NCBI RefSeq assembly: GCF_003996855.1
Contig: NZ_NRQY01000001.1
Span: 1,092,881 to 1,156,880 of the forward strand
Length of the DNA stretch: 64,000 bases
DNA from: Morganella morganii
GTDB taxonomy: Bacteria > Pseudomonadota > Gammaproteobacteria > Enterobacterales > Enterobacteriaceae
Reading direction: 5' to 3'
The position numbers were made by a program, and so were the translations under genes. Within the stretch, counting starts at the first letter, position 1. Every line of letters begins with the position of its first letter. The notes under the pieces were generated by a model that saw only the letters and a list, made by a program, of their open reading frames with translations, was not told the DNA's origin and did not search any database. This document shows, piece after piece, positions 46,367 through 55,954 of the stretch.

Positions 46367-48412
46367 TTATTGCGCGCTCTTTGCGATATCAGGCACTTTG
46401 GCCAGGTCAGCTGCAATCTTAACGGTTTCATCAAGGTACGCATCCGGTCCTTCGTAATCTTTCGGCAGTGCCTCCAGATTCGCCAGCGGTTTCTTACCTT
46501 CACGGGCGTAACGTTCATTAATCCGTTTCAGCTTGATCCCTTCCAGTTCTTTATCTTCTTTGTCACGCTTCGCGTAATTCAGAGAGATAATATACTGTGT
46601 TGGTTTATTTGCTTTAAACCGTGTCAGGTCTTCATAAATATATCCGAATTCCGGATCGGCTTTTGAACGTTCCTGATATTTCTGCGCCAGTTCAGGTACT
46701 ACTTTACGGATAATGTCGGTCTGTGAATACTCTGCCGGGGCAATGCTGTCCCACGGCAGTGCATTATCCTCAAAACTTTCACCGATATCGTCGTTATCAA
46801 AGCCGGTCGGCATAATGATATCCGGCGTTACCCCTTTGCGCTGGGTACTGCCGCCGTTAATACGGTAGAATTTCTGGATAGTATATTGCACAGAACCCAG
46901 ATCCGGCCATTCCGGGCGCAGCATCTGGTCGTAGATACGGCTGACCGGGCGGTGCTGCTGCACAGTCCCTTTACCGAAGGTCGGCTCACCAACAATCAGC
47001 GCACGGCCGTAATCCTGCATTGCCGCCGCAAAAATTTCAGACGCGGATGCACTCAGGCGGTCAACCATCACCACCAGCGGACCTTTGTAATAGATAACAT
47101 CATCACTGTCCGCATCTTCACGGACGCGGCCATTGTTATCCCGCACCTGCACCACCGGACCACTGGTGATAAACAGACCGGACAGATCCACCGCTTCTGT
47201 CAGTGCACCGCCGCCGTTACCGCGCAGGTCGATAATCACCGCATCCACTTTTTCTTTCGCCAGTTTCTGCAACTGGGTTTTGGTGTCATTGGTCAGACCC
47301 ACATAGAAGCCCGGAATATTGAGCACCGCGACTTTCTGGTCGCCGACCTGTTTGATGGTCATTTTCACCGCTCTGTCTTCCAGGCGGATCTGCTCACGGG
47401 TCAGGGTGACAATACGCGGTTTGGCACCTTTAGTATCACCCAGTACTTCCAGGCGGACTTTACTGCCCTTGGCACCTTTGATTTGTGATACCACATCGTC
47501 CAGGCGCCAGCCGACCACGTCCACCATCGGCTTGCCGGCCTGGCCGACAGCCAGAATTTTATCCCCGACCGCCAGTTCCTTGCTCTTCAGCGCAGGACCA
47601 CCGGCGACCAGTGAATTAATCACTGTATAATCATCATCCATCCGCAGCACGGCACCAATGCCTTCCAGAGACAGACTCATTTCAGAGTTAAACTGTTCGG
47701 TATTACGCGGTGAAAGATAACTGGTGTGCGGATCGATCTCGCGGGCAAACGCGGTCATGATCAGCTGAAAAACATCCTCACTTTTGGTCTGAGTCAGACG
47801 TTTCAGTGCATAGGTATAGCGCTTGGTGAGGGTTTCTTTGATTTCATTATCATCTTTGCCGGACAGCTTCAGGGTCAGCCAGTCATATTTGACTTTGGCA
47901 TCCCACAGTTTATCCAGCTCGGCTTCTGTCTGCGGCCACGGTGCTTTGCTCCGGTCCACATCAATGACATCATCGCCATCAAAATTCATCGGCTGTTTCA
48001 GACGGTTCAGGGCATACTGAAAGCGCTCAAAACGGCGCTTTTGTGACAGATTAAACAGGTCGTATAACGGTTTTAATTCCCCTTTACGGAGGTAGTTGCC
48101 GACATCTGCTTTATTTTTACTGAATTTCGCCACATCAGACGCCAAAAAGACGTTATGGCTGTAATCCAGCAGATTCAGGTAACGTTCCAGAATTTTCGCT
48201 GAAAAATCCGGGTCCAGCTGAAACTGACGGTAATGGGAGTGCAAAAACTGGGATGTCACACGCTCACTGACCGTGGAGTGCTCCGGTGCCTGCTGAGTAT
48301 CCGGTAACTGACTGATTTTGACATCCGGCAGCACAGTGGTGCCGGTTTTTGCCATCGTATTGCCGGTTAAACTAAATCCGATGAGCAACGCCAGGGGTAA
48401 AAATTTGTTCAT
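46367..48412 (-). CDS. prc: Carboxy-terminal processing (tail-specific) protease Prc
   Basis: Periplasmic serine protease that degrades SsrA-tagged and other proteins with nonpolar C-termini and, with NlpI, the hydrolase MepS. The 681 residues (E. coli 682) comprise a signal peptide (about 1-21, ending TMA), an N-terminal helical domain, a PDZ domain (LSLEGIGAVLRMDDDYTVINSLVAGGPA, about 240-325), and the Ser/Lys catalytic core DLRGNGGGALTEAVDLSG, VDRLSASASEIFAAAMQDYGRA and GEPTFGKGTVQQ. A C-terminal DUF3340 region follows. It lies 18 bases after proQ. Confidence 0.97.
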   Translation of the reverse strand: MNKFLPLALLIGFSLTGNTMAKTGTTVLPDVKISQLPDTQQAPEHSTVSERVTSQFLHSHYRQFQLDPDFSAKILERYLNLLDYSHNVFLASDVAKFSKNKADVGNYLRKGELKPLYDLFNLSQKRRFERFQYALNRLKQPMNFDGDDVIDVDRSKAPWPQTEAELDKLWDAKVKYDWLTLKLSGKDDNEIKETLTKRYTYALKRLTQTKSEDVFQLIMTAFAREIDPHTSYLSPRNTEQFNSEMSLSLEGIGAVLRMDDDYTVINSLVAGGPALKSKELAVGDKILAVGQAGKPMVDVVGWRLDDVVSQIKGAKGSKVRLEVLGDTKGAKPRIVTLTREQIRLEDRAVKMTIKQVGDQKVAVLNIPGFYVGLTNDTKTQLQKLAKEKVDAVIIDLRGNGGGALTEAVDLSGLFITSGPVVQVRDNNGRVREDADSDDVIYYKGPLVVMVDRLSASASEIFAAAMQDYGRALIVGEPTFGKGTVQQHRPVSRIYDQMLRPEWPDLGSVQYTIQKFYRINGGSTQRKGVTPDIIMPTGFDNDDIGESFEDNALPWDSIAPAEYSQTDIIRKVVPELAQKYQERSKADPEFGYIYEDLTRFKANKPTQYIISLNYAKRDKEDKELEGIKLKRINERYAREGKKPLANLEALPKDYEGPDAYLDETVKIAADLAKVPDIAKSAQ

Positions 48413-48430
48413 GCCTCGGTTGACTCCGTA

Positions 48431-49123
48431 TCAGAATTTTAAGTGTTCCGCACGCACGATCATTGCCAACCCTGAAGGCAGCTGAACACGTACACCGTCT
48501 TTGGTGATCTCGAGAACCTGCGCATCCATAACGCCGGAACCGACTGTCACCTTCAGTTGCTGCCCCACCTTCAGAGCCTGAATATCAGTAATTGGTGTCA
48601 GTTCAGACTGAGATTCGGGACGGGGTGCACGTGGTTTACGTGGTGCATCGGCGGATTTTGGCGACTGAGCTTTGCCGGTACGCGGCGCTTTAGGCTTATC
48701 CGTACGGCTGCGGCGGGAGTCTGCGGCGGCTTTATCTGCCGGACGCGGTTTTTTCTCACCGTCCTGCTCACGTTTCTGCGCGCGCTGCGCCTGGATTCTG
48801 GCTTTAGCTTCCGTTAACTGAGTACGGGCATGTTCAACATGTTCCGCTTCCAGATCGCCGCAATCGTTACCATCCAGGTCAACACGTTTGGCCCCTTCTT
48901 TGACGCCGTACAAGTAGCGCCAGCTTGAGGTGTACATCCGCAGTGCGGTACGTAACTGTGTTTTACTGATACCATCTTCTTCAGTGATACGACTGACGAT
49001 ATCGCGGAAGATGCCGATTTTCAGCGGACGGGCTTCGCCTTCTGCCACAAAGCATTGCGGGAAGCGCTGAGCCAAAAATGAAATAATTTCTTTACTGCTA
49101 TTCAACTTGGGTTGATTTTCCAT
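48431..49123 (-). CDS. proQ: RNA chaperone ProQ
   Basis: Global RNA-binding protein that stabilises small RNAs and mRNA 3' ends and supports ProP expression. The 230 residues have an N-terminal FinO-like domain (about 5-120: [30 protein letters not shown], then [19 protein letters not shown]), a charged linker rich in Lys, Arg and Pro, and a C-terminal Tudor-like domain ([23 protein letters not shown]). Order msrC-proQ-prc as in E. coli. Confidence 0.97.
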   Translation of the reverse strand: MENQPKLNSSKEIISFLAQRFPQCFVAEGEARPLKIGIFRDIVSRITEEDGISKTQLRTALRMYTSSWRYLYGVKEGAKRVDLDGNDCGDLEAEHVEHARTQLTEAKARIQAQRAQKREQDGEKKPRPADKAAADSRRSRTDKPKAPRTGKAQSPKSADAPRKPRAPRPESQSELTPITDIQALKVGQQLKVTVGSGVMDAQVLEITKDGVRVQLPSGLAMIVRAEHLKF

Positions 49124-49218
49124 GAAGTTTCCTGATTACAACGGTGCTTTGCCAACCAGCAGGCATGAACAGGCGTCATTATAATAGTGTTGCAGACAAA
49201 TGCTATGCTCCCGGAGGC

Positions 49219-49716
49219 CTAACTTGCGATCATTTCACGATATTTCGGCATAAAGCACGTTGCCAGATGTGCGCAGAGCGCGTCATTCAAGGCTTTGAGG
49301 CCAATTTCATCATTATTATCAAAACGATTAAAAATCGGGCTGTCGATATCCAGCACGCCGATAATCTGACCATTTACGATAAGCGGCAACACGATTTCTG
49401 AGTTGCTGGCTGAATCGCAGGCAATATGTCCGGCGAAATCATGCACATCATCCACACGGATAACCCGAGCCTGTGCAACGGCGGTTCCGCAGACACCACG
49501 GCCGGCCGGGATACGCACACAGGCCAGCTTTCCCTGGAACGGCCCCAGCACGAGGGTATCACCCTGAAGGAGATAAAATCCGGCCCAGTTTATCTGTTCC
49601 AGTTCATCGAACAGGACAGCACTGACATTGGATAGTGTTGCTATGACATCTTTCTCATCATTGATAAGCGATGTTAGACGGCGGGTTAAATCCTGATAAA
49701 ACGCGATTTTATTCAT
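49219..49716 (-). CDS. msrC: Free methionine-(R)-sulfoxide reductase
   Basis: GAF-domain enzyme that reduces free Met-R-sulfoxide with thioredoxin. In the 165 residues the cysteines of the active site are visible in GKLACVRIPAGRGVCGTA and HIACDSASNSEIVLPL, with GVLDIDSPIFNRF at the end of the domain. E. coli MsrC (YebR) also precedes proQ. Confidence 0.95.
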   Translation of the reverse strand: MNKIAFYQDLTRRLTSLINDEKDVIATLSNVSAVLFDELEQINWAGFYLLQGDTLVLGPFQGKLACVRIPAGRGVCGTAVAQARVIRVDDVHDFAGHIACDSASNSEIVLPLIVNGQIIGVLDIDSPIFNRFDNNDEIGLKALNDALCAHLATCFMPKYREMIAS

Positions 49717-49856
49717 GTTTCACACTACAGTTGCGGGTTAATCATCCGGTTAAAGTAATGTTTAATTTATATCAAATAACAGGACAACCCTATAGGATTA
49801 TTACAAATCCTTTCGCATTTTCCGGGAATAAAGAGAGAGAGAAGAACGGCGGGAAT

Positions 49857-49954
49857 AAAAAAGAGACCGGATAAAGTCCTCTATCCGGTCCAGGGAAAAA
49901 GGCTCGTAGCGAGCCGTGCGCTAAAATTGCCATTGAAAATATCGTACAACCTAC
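49857..49954 (-). ncRNA. sdsR: Small RNA SdsR (RyeB)
   Basis: On the minus strand the core TTTTAGCGCACGGCTC, the unpaired CCCTGGACCG and the terminal stem ending CGGTCTCTTTTTT match E. coli SdsR, with compensating changes in the stems: GGCTCG / CGAGCC and ACCGGATA / TATCCGGT, followed by six T. An upstream CTAATCT near 49966 could be the sigma-S type -10, putting the start close to 49954 (uncertain by about ten bases). In E. coli the gene lies beside yebY, as here. SdsR is a sigma-S dependent, Hfq-binding RNA that represses tolC and mutS, among others. Confidence 0.88.
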
Positions 49955-50097
49955 ATGATTAAGATTAGTCGGTTTCGTTACATATGCAAAATATTTATTT
50001 ATCAAATCGTTAACATATATCTGATTTAAATGGCTTATATTTCAGTTGGATAATTAATAACCAAATATTAATCGTTAAATTTCATAATTAATATGTG

Positions 50098-50436
50098 TTA
50101 TTTATCACCACACAGCGCACCGGCAGCCTCAATGATCGGGGTAAGATCCATGCCTTTTTCCGGGTCTCCGGATTGTTTTAATGTGATAACTGAGAGATCA
50201 GTCACCTTTATTTTTTGCTCTTTCGCCTGTTGTGCCGCCACATCATTCAGCGGATATGACATCAGTGTGGACGGATTAATCACCCACAGTGCATTTCCGT
50301 CCCGGCAGTTGATCATCACTTCCTCACGGGTAAACGGCCATTTTTCACCAAACTGGAATTTGCTGATGGTTTTCAGCGGCGCAGCCTGTGCCGCTCCCGC
50401 CAGTAAAAGAGGAATTAATGCCAGAGCTTTCATCAT
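50098..50436 (-). CDS. yebY: YebY family periplasmic protein (DUF2511)
   Basis: A 112-residue precursor with a signal peptide (MMKALALIPLLLAGAAQA) and two cysteines (VMINCRDGNALWVINPSTL and the C-terminal ALCGDK). It matches E. coli YebY, the last gene of the yobA-yebZ-yebY copper-responsive operon. The exact role in copper handling is not settled. The gap downstream (49955-50097) is AT-rich and holds the sdsR promoter. Confidence 0.9.
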   Translation of the reverse strand: MMKALALIPLLLAGAAQAAPLKTISKFQFGEKWPFTREEVMINCRDGNALWVINPSTLMSYPLNDVAAQQAKEQKIKVTDLSVITLKQSGDPEKGMDLTPIIEAAGALCGDK

Positions 50437-50467
50437 CGTGTGTCCCGGTTGTCAGCCCGACGGGTAC

Positions 50468-51367
50468 TTATGCAGGCTGATAAGTTGCAAAAATCGCCAC
50501 CATTAAAATGGCCAGTGTGCCGAGAATTATCTCAATCCAGCTGTTAATCATCAACAGGCGGAAGCGGCCCGATTGTGCGATTTTCGGCACCACCGCGTAA
50601 CGGTTTATTACCGCCAGCAACACCATCGTCAGTACCAGCCCGGTTTTCAGCCATAACAGTGCCTGATAATCACTGCCGCTCCACTGCGGCCAGTCCGGCA
50701 ACAGCAGTATAGTGCTGATAAGGCCGGTTGCCAGCACCAGAAAAACAGCGAAGTGACCCAGGTTTGAAAAACGGATCAATGTCGCTGTGACTTCCTTTGG
50801 CAGCCCCTCTGCCAGCGTGTCGCGCCGCAGCAGGATCAGCAGACAGACCAGGAACGGCCACAGCCCGCCGAACCAATAAGCAGCACTGAGCAGATGAATA
50901 ACCTGATTAAGCTGATATAAGCGCCCTGTCCAGCCGCTGTACAGCATGCCGTGGCCGGTAAACGCATGCAGAGCCAGCATCACTGCCGCACACACCAGAA
51001 ACAGAGCACTCTGTGCACGTCCGGACGGCAGCAGCAGTCCGCCACAGAGAATAACGGCAAGCACCAGCTGCCAGCGCCAGATCTCCCCGAAAGATGTCGA
51101 CAGTACGGCGAATATAATGTCCGGGTCCTGCATGTCTGCCCAGCCGTCCCCCATCAGTGCCGCCTGTAACAGCAGCCAGATAAAGGTTGTAAGAGCTGTG
51201 AACACCGCCGCACAGCGCGCAGTGTAACGAAGCCTGACCCGCAGCAGCAGTGCCACTCGGTCAGCAGGCAGCAGAACAGTGAACAGGCCGCAGCCCGCAA
51301 GAAGCATAACGGCCGTAAAGTGAATGAAGCGGCAGATAATCAGCAGCGCTTCCGGTGTCAGTTCCAT
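50468..51367 (-). CDS. copD: Copper resistance protein CopD/YebZ
   Basis: A 299-residue inner-membrane protein with eight predicted transmembrane helices. Conserved histidines lie in CRFIHFTAVMLLAG near the N-terminus, LALHAFTGHGMLYSG and QVIHLLSAAYWFGGLWP, the pattern of CopD family copper transporters. It is adjacent to copC (seven bases) and yebY. Likely moves copper from periplasmic CopC into the cytoplasm. Confidence 0.92.
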   Translation of the reverse strand: MELTPEALLIICRFIHFTAVMLLAGCGLFTVLLPADRVALLLRVRLRYTARCAAVFTALTTFIWLLLQAALMGDGWADMQDPDIIFAVLSTSFGEIWRWQLVLAVILCGGLLLPSGRAQSALFLVCAAVMLALHAFTGHGMLYSGWTGRLYQLNQVIHLLSAAYWFGGLWPFLVCLLILLRRDTLAEGLPKEVTATLIRFSNLGHFAVFLVLATGLISTILLLPDWPQWSGSDYQALLWLKTGLVLTMVLLAVINRYAVVPKIAQSGRFRLLMINSWIEIILGTLAILMVAIFATYQPA

Positions 51368-51374
51368 AACCGGC

Positions 51375-51758
51375 TTATTTCACCGTAAACTGATAATCAC
51401 CATTGGTTTTATGCCCGTCAACAGAAACCACTTTCCATTCAACATGATAGACACCGGCAGGCAGCGATTCCGTCAGCGGGAGAATCAGACGGGTATCATT
51501 CCCCTCCGCCAGTTCCGGTTTTCCGGCAGCGACAGGTTTATTCTGTGCATCTTTCACACTGATTTTACTGAATTTCAGTTCAATCCCTTCAGAAAAGTCC
51601 AGAGAGATATTTTCCGGCGAGCCGGTCACTGCCGCATCTGCCGCCGGAACCAGTGTTTTGACATGAGCGTGAGCGAACGCCTGCTGGCCGGATAAACCGA
51701 CAAATAAAACAACAACAGCAGATAATTTGCGCCAGTGCGCGGTCAGGTTGGTTAACAT
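51375..51758 (-). CDS. copC: Periplasmic copper-binding protein CopC/YobA
   Basis: A 127-residue precursor with a signal peptide (about 1-26) cut before HAHVKTLVPAADA, so the mature protein begins with the His-x-His copper site of CopC. ISLDFSEGIELKFSKISV and GVYHVEWKVVSVDGHKTNGDYQFTV are the family core. ATG 51758 has GAGG upstream; the longer frame is unsupported. E. coli YobA has 124 residues. First gene of copC-copD-yebY. Confidence 0.93.
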   Translation of the reverse strand: MLTNLTAHWRKLSAVVVLFVGLSGQQAFAHAHVKTLVPAADAAVTGSPENISLDFSEGIELKFSKISVKDAQNKPVAAGKPELAEGNDTRLILPLTESLPAGVYHVEWKVVSVDGHKTNGDYQFTVK

Positions 51759-51875
51759 AATGGTATGCCTCATTTTTGCAGGTGATATAATTATGCGGTA
51801 CATACTAGCGCAACCGGGGACATTGCGGAAACCTTCACAGGCCGGAGAGTGTTTTTTGTGATCGGTAACACAAAT

Positions 51876-51918
51876 AAAAACCACACAAATATCAGTATAT
51901 TATGATAATTGTGTGGTT
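51876..51918 (-). terminator. Terminator of ftnA
   Basis: Arms of 16 bases, 51879-51894 and 51903-51918 (AACCACACAA on the outer side), with one mismatch; on the minus strand a TTTTTATTT tract follows. Confidence 0.85.
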
Positions 51919-51949
51919 ATATTATAAATAATAATGCTGTTAAAAATAA

Positions 51950-52456
51950 TCAGCTTGCTGATGGTTCGCTTGCCATACGGCCCAGATCTTTATCCAGCAG
52001 AAACAGTGATTTGCCGCTGTCACCCACCATCGCGAATTTATCCAGTACGGATTTGAACAGTTTTTCTTCTTCGTGCTGCTCAGCAACATACCATTGCAGG
52101 AAGTTAAAGGTGGAGTAATCCTGTGAAATCAGCGCGGCATGAACCAGCTTATTAATTTCATCAGTAATTAATTTTTCATGCTCCAGCGTCAGTGTGAAAA
52201 TATCACTTACTGAACGGAATTCAGCCGGCGGCGCATCAATGGCCCCCAGCAGCGGCATCGCGCCGGTATCGCTGAGGTAATTGAACAAACGCTGCATATG
52301 TTCCATTTCTTCCGCGGCATGTGCTTTTAAAAATGCGGCAGCACCTTCGTAGCCTTTATCAGCACACCATGCGCTCATCTGCAAATATAAATTCGAGGAA
52401 TAGAATTCAAGATTCAGCTGGGCATTCAGTTGTTTGACTATATCCGGCTTTAACAT
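51950..52456 (-). CDS. ftnA: Non-haem ferritin FtnA
   Basis: 24-mer iron storage protein. The 168 residues keep the ferroxidase ligands: Glu17 ([11 protein letters not shown]), the HAAEEMEHM helix with Glu49/Glu50 and His53, and EQHEEEKLF near the third site. Length as E. coli FtnA (165). A good terminator follows. It is divergent from holE across 236 bases. No clear Fur box was seen near its start. Confidence 0.95.
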   Translation of the reverse strand: MLKPDIVKQLNAQLNLEFYSSNLYLQMSAWCADKGYEGAAAFLKAHAAEEMEHMQRLFNYLSDTGAMPLLGAIDAPPAEFRSVSDIFTLTLEHEKLITDEINKLVHAALISQDYSTFNFLQWYVAEQHEEEKLFKSVLDKFAMVGDSGKSLFLLDKDLGRMASEPSAS

Positions 52457-52692
52457 ATACAGGCTCCTGTGTAATTGTTTATTTCATCATCTGCGGTCAT
52501 TATGCACACTCCTGCCGGGAAAAAAAGTGCTATTTAATAAATTCACAACATATTGAAAACAAAATGGTTTTGTAAAGATAATCACACTTAATCGCATTCT
52601 CTTTATAAGCAGACTATAATGACCCGATCCGGGCTTGCAGTCCGGCGGCGGCTCAGTTAAGTTAAGGCCGTCAGTCGTTACAGGAGCATATT

Positions 52693-52926
52693 GTGGGTTA
52701 TAATCTTGCCGAACTCAGCCAGGAAGAGATGGATAAAATCAATGCGGACTTAGCCGCATCCGGTGTCGCCTTTAAAGAGCGCTATAATATGCCGGTGATT
52801 GCCGAGCAGGTGCAGCAGACACTGCCGGAATCCCTGCGTGCCTATTTTGCCGGACGTCTGGTGTTTTACCGTCAGCGCAGTGCCGGGTTATCCCGCCTGC
52901 CGTATGAACCAAACACCAAACGCTGA
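52693..52926 (+). CDS. holE: DNA polymerase III theta subunit
   Basis: A 77-residue subunit that binds and stabilises the epsilon proofreading exonuclease in the replicative core. [16 protein letters not shown] and [11 protein letters not shown] match E. coli HolE (76 aa). The GTG start at 52693 has CAGGAG upstream; a TATAAT hexamer lies at 52615-52620. Confidence 0.95.
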   Translation: MGYNLAELSQEEMDKINADLAASGVAFKERYNMPVIAEQVQQTLPESLRAYFAGRLVFYRQRSAGLSRLPYEPNTKR

Positions 52927-52930
52927 AGAC

Positions 52931-52960
52931 AAAAAGGCGTGCCTGAGCACGCCTTTTTAC
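52931..52960. terminator. Bidirectional terminator between holE and yebF
   Basis: AAAAAGGCGTGC / GCACGCCTTTTT, twelve pairs with loop CTGA. Confidence 0.96.
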
Positions 52961-52979
52961 TGCTTAACCGTCAGTGTCA

Positions 52980-53363
52980 TTACTGCGGCAGACTGTATGT
53001 CATGGTCTTTGCCGCGCAATTGATATCAACAGTATAACTGACCTGTTTTTTCGAGCCGCGCACAACCAGCGGCACACTGTAATTACCGTCTTTCTCAGTC
53101 ACGTCCGCCACATTAATCCAGGCAACCGGCTTGCTGCCCAGCAACGCTTTATCATCCTGCCAGCGCGGGTAACGGCTCTGCACAAAATCATATTTCACCT
53201 GTGCCGCGATCTGGTCTTTGTTCAGCGATTCGCACGCCGGGAACGTCACCATACGCTCATTTTTGACTTCCGCTGTGGCCGGAGCCTGTGCGCTGACGGT
53301 GAATGCCAGCAGAATACCTGCACCAGCCAATCCGGTACGGGTGAACAGATTCATTGCCTTCAT
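52980..53363 (-). CDS. yebF: Secreted protein YebF
   Basis: A 127-residue precursor with a signal peptide (about 1-26). The mature part has two cysteines (TFPACESLN and DINCAAKT) and WQDDKALLGSKPVAWINVADV, as in E. coli YebF, a small protein exported to the medium through porins in that species. The ribosome site AGGAGG is strong. Function unknown; it resembles colicin M immunity protein in fold. Confidence 0.9.
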   Translation of the reverse strand: MKAMNLFTRTGLAGAGILLAFTVSAQAPATAEVKNERMVTFPACESLNKDQIAAQVKYDFVQSRYPRWQDDKALLGSKPVAWINVADVTEKDGNYSVPLVVRGSKKQVSYTVDINCAAKTMTYSLPQ

Positions 53364-53503
53364 AAAACCTCCTGTTTTAATCCCGAAAGAGACTAAATGT
53401 CATTTTTATACAATAGCGCTTAATTAAATTTCACTTAATGCTCATTGCTGCAAACTAACATATTTATTATCAGGAAATTGTGACACTTGTTAAATATTTG
53501 TTT

Positions 53504-53698
53504 CTATTCTTCGCTGTCGTCATCTTCCTCATCAAACAACGCACGGATCTGCTCACCACCCTGATGCCGTTCGCGTATCTCTGCCGCAACCTGTGCGATG
53601 GCCTCACCACTGCTCATTCCTTCCTGCATCAGGGTGTGGATCCGCTCAACGGCGGCCTGCTGTTCTTCATGGCTTAACGCGGGCATTCCGGTAAACAT
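53504..53698 (-). CDS. yoaH: YoaH family protein (UPF0181)
   Basis: A 64-residue acidic protein; [24 protein letters not shown] and [16 protein letters not shown] match E. coli YoaH (59 aa), which also sits divergent from pabB. ATG 53698 has AAGG five bases upstream. Role unknown. Confidence 0.92.
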   Translation of the reverse strand: MFTGMPALSHEEQQAAVERIHTLMQEGMSSGEAIAQVAAEIRERHQGGEQIRALFDEEDDDSEE

Positions 53699-53819
53699 AA
53701 TCACCTTCTATAACATTTCAGTAAAAAACACATTATACTCATAAAGATGGCGGGACGCATCCGCCTGTTTTCCGATAAGATAACCGGCAGTTTCCGGACA
53801 CAGATTACTGACAAATTTA

Positions 53820-55211
53820 ATGATGACACCACATTCCGTACCTGTACTGACACCGCTTGAATACCATCCCGGTCTTGCCCTGACCCTGTTTGCCCCGTTG
53901 TCGCATCAGCCATGGGCCATGCTGCTGCACTCCGGCAGTGCGCAGCATCAGCATAACCGCTTTGATATTCTGACCGCCGATCCCCTGATGACACTCACCA
54001 CCCGGGGGGATGAAACCTTAACTGAAGATAGCCGGGGCCGGTGTGTCCGTCAAAATGATGACCCGTTTCAGTTACTGGATGCTGCATTGGCACAGTGCGG
54101 GCTGAATCCGCTGCCGCACGACGACTATCCGTTTGCGGGCGGTGCAATGGGATTATGGGGATATGATCTCGGGCGGCGTACCGAATCCCTGCCGTCCCTG
54201 GCGCGTAATGAACTGTCTGTGCCGGATATGGCCGCCGGTATTTACGACTGGGCGGTGATTGTTGACCACCAGCGCCGCAGCGCCACATTAATCACGTATA
54301 CCGATCCCGCCGCACGCCTGCACTGGCTGGAAAGTCAGACTGTACCGGAAACCGTGCCTTTCGCCCTGACCGGTGACTTGCAGTCCGATATGACCGAAGC
54401 GGAATATCACGCCAACATTGCCCGTATTCATGACTATTTGCAGGCCGGTGACTGTTATCAGGTCAATCTGTCACAGGGTTTCTCTGCCCCGTATGAGGGG
54501 GATGAGTGGCAGGCTTTTCTGCGGCTGAATGAGGAAAACAGAGCGCCGTTTTCCGCATTTCTCCGCCTGCCCGATGCTGCCATTCTGTCTGTTTCGCCGG
54601 AGCGTTTCCTGTGGCTCAAAGACGGTACCGCAGAAACCCGCCCGATCAAAGGTACCCGTCCGCGCCATTTGGATGACCCGCAGGCCGACGAGGCAGAAAA
54701 ACAGGCTCTTGCCGCCTCAGAGAAAGATCGCTCGGAAAACCTGATGATTGTTGATCTGATGCGCAATGATATCGGCCGGGTGGCACTTCCGGGTTCGGTC
54801 AGCGTGCCGTCGCTGTTTGCTGTTGAGCCGTTCCCGGCGGTCTGGCATCTGGTCAGCACCATCACCGCACAATTACCGGCGGCATGCCGGGCGGCACATT
54901 TGCTGCGTGCCTGTTTTCCCGGCGGCTCCATTACCGGCGCACCGAAAATCCGCGCAATGGAAATCATTGAAGAGCTCGAACCTGTCCGCCGTCACTCCTA
55001 TTGCGGCGCTGTCGGTTATATCAGCGCCTGCGGTACCATGGATACCAATATCGCGATCAGAACTCTGATTGCAGAAAATAATTACCTGTATTGCCGGGCT
55101 GGCGGCGGGATTGTCGCAGACAGCTGTGCCGCTGATGAATATCAGGAAACGTTCGATAAGCTGGGCCGCATTCTGACGGTTCTGCCGGAGAAAAAAAATG
55201 AGTCCGCTTGA
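53820..55211 (+). CDS. pabB: Aminodeoxychorismate synthase component I
   Basis: Converts chorismate to 4-amino-4-deoxychorismate (with PabA supplying ammonia) for folate synthesis. The 463 residues contain the chorismate-binding domain with PIKGTRPRH, where the Lys distinguishes PabB from anthranilate synthase, SEKDRSENLMIVDLMRNDIGRV, FPGGSITGAPKIRAMEIIEELEP and YCGAVGYISACGTMDTNIAIRT. Two adjacent ATG codons start it, without a strong ribosome site. It overlaps nudL by 14 bases, as in E. coli. Confidence 0.96.
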   Translation: MMTPHSVPVLTPLEYHPGLALTLFAPLSHQPWAMLLHSGSAQHQHNRFDILTADPLMTLTTRGDETLTEDSRGRCVRQNDDPFQLLDAALAQCGLNPLPHDDYPFAGGAMGLWGYDLGRRTESLPSLARNELSVPDMAAGIYDWAVIVDHQRRSATLITYTDPAARLHWLESQTVPETVPFALTGDLQSDMTEAEYHANIARIHDYLQAGDCYQVNLSQGFSAPYEGDEWQAFLRLNEENRAPFSAFLRLPDAAILSVSPERFLWLKDGTAETRPIKGTRPRHLDDPQADEAEKQALAASEKDRSENLMIVDLMRNDIGRVALPGSVSVPSLFAVEPFPAVWHLVSTITAQLPAACRAAHLLRACFPGGSITGAPKIRAMEIIEELEPVRRHSYCGAVGYISACGTMDTNIAIRTLIAENNYLYCRAGGGIVADSCAADEYQETFDKLGRILTVLPEKKNESA

Positions 55212-55764
55212 GCGCTTTATTCCGCGGTTTCAGTTAACCCGTCCTTCCGAAGCGGAAATTGCCGGTGAGCGGGATCGCCGGGCGGCTGTTTTGCTGCCTA
55301 TCACCAATAAAGCGCGGCCCGGAATCCTGCTGACACAGCGGGCGGCATCACTCCGCTCCCACCCGGGACAGATTGCCCTGCCGGGCGGCGCGGCAGATCC
55401 GGGTGAAATTTCCCCGATTACCACTGCACTGCGTGAAGCACGCGAAGAAGTCGGTATTCCGCCGCAGTCCGTGCAGGTGCTGGGACAAATGGCGCCGGTA
55501 GACAGTGTGACCGGTTTCCGGGTTACCCCTGTGGTCGGGATTATTCCGTCGTCACTGCCGCTGTCGGGTAACCCGCAGGAAGTGGCGGACATCTTTGAGC
55601 TGCCGCTGGATGCCGCCCTTGATCTGAGCCGCTACCGCTACATTGATATGACCCGTAATACCGTGGAACGCCGCCTCTATTTTTACTTATACGAGGGACG
55701 GATGATTTGGGGGTTAACAGCAGATATTTTATATCGTCTCGCAACGCAAGTTAAAAATGATTGA
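55198..55764 (+). CDS. nudL: Nudix hydrolase NudL (CoA pyrophosphatase-like)
   Basis: A 188-residue Nudix protein of the CoA diphosphatase group. The Nudix box is GGAADPGEISPITTALREAREEVGI (about 62-86), preceded by the group-specific LRSHPGQIALPGG. ATG lies inside the end of pabB. E. coli NudL (YeaB) has 192 residues. Substrate specificity for CoA derivatives is predicted, not shown. Confidence 0.93.
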   Translation: MSPLERFIPRFQLTRPSEAEIAGERDRRAAVLLPITNKARPGILLTQRAASLRSHPGQIALPGGAADPGEISPITTALREAREEVGIPPQSVQVLGQMAPVDSVTGFRVTPVVGIIPSSLPLSGNPQEVADIFELPLDAALDLSRYRYIDMTRNTVERRLYFYLYEGRMIWGLTADILYRLATQVKND

Positions 55765-55954
55765 TTTGTAACCGATTTCACACTTTCGCCCTATTTCCCC
55801 CTGTTTTTTTTCATCAGGTATGCCCGAATTTTATCCGAAAGCGCTGTTACGCAGTGAAAAATGCGATAAACTACTTTATCCGTGTGAGCAAATAACAGTA
55901 AAGTAACGCGCTTTACGATAAATCACTATTACATTGTTTTTTAAGGAGTCTGAC

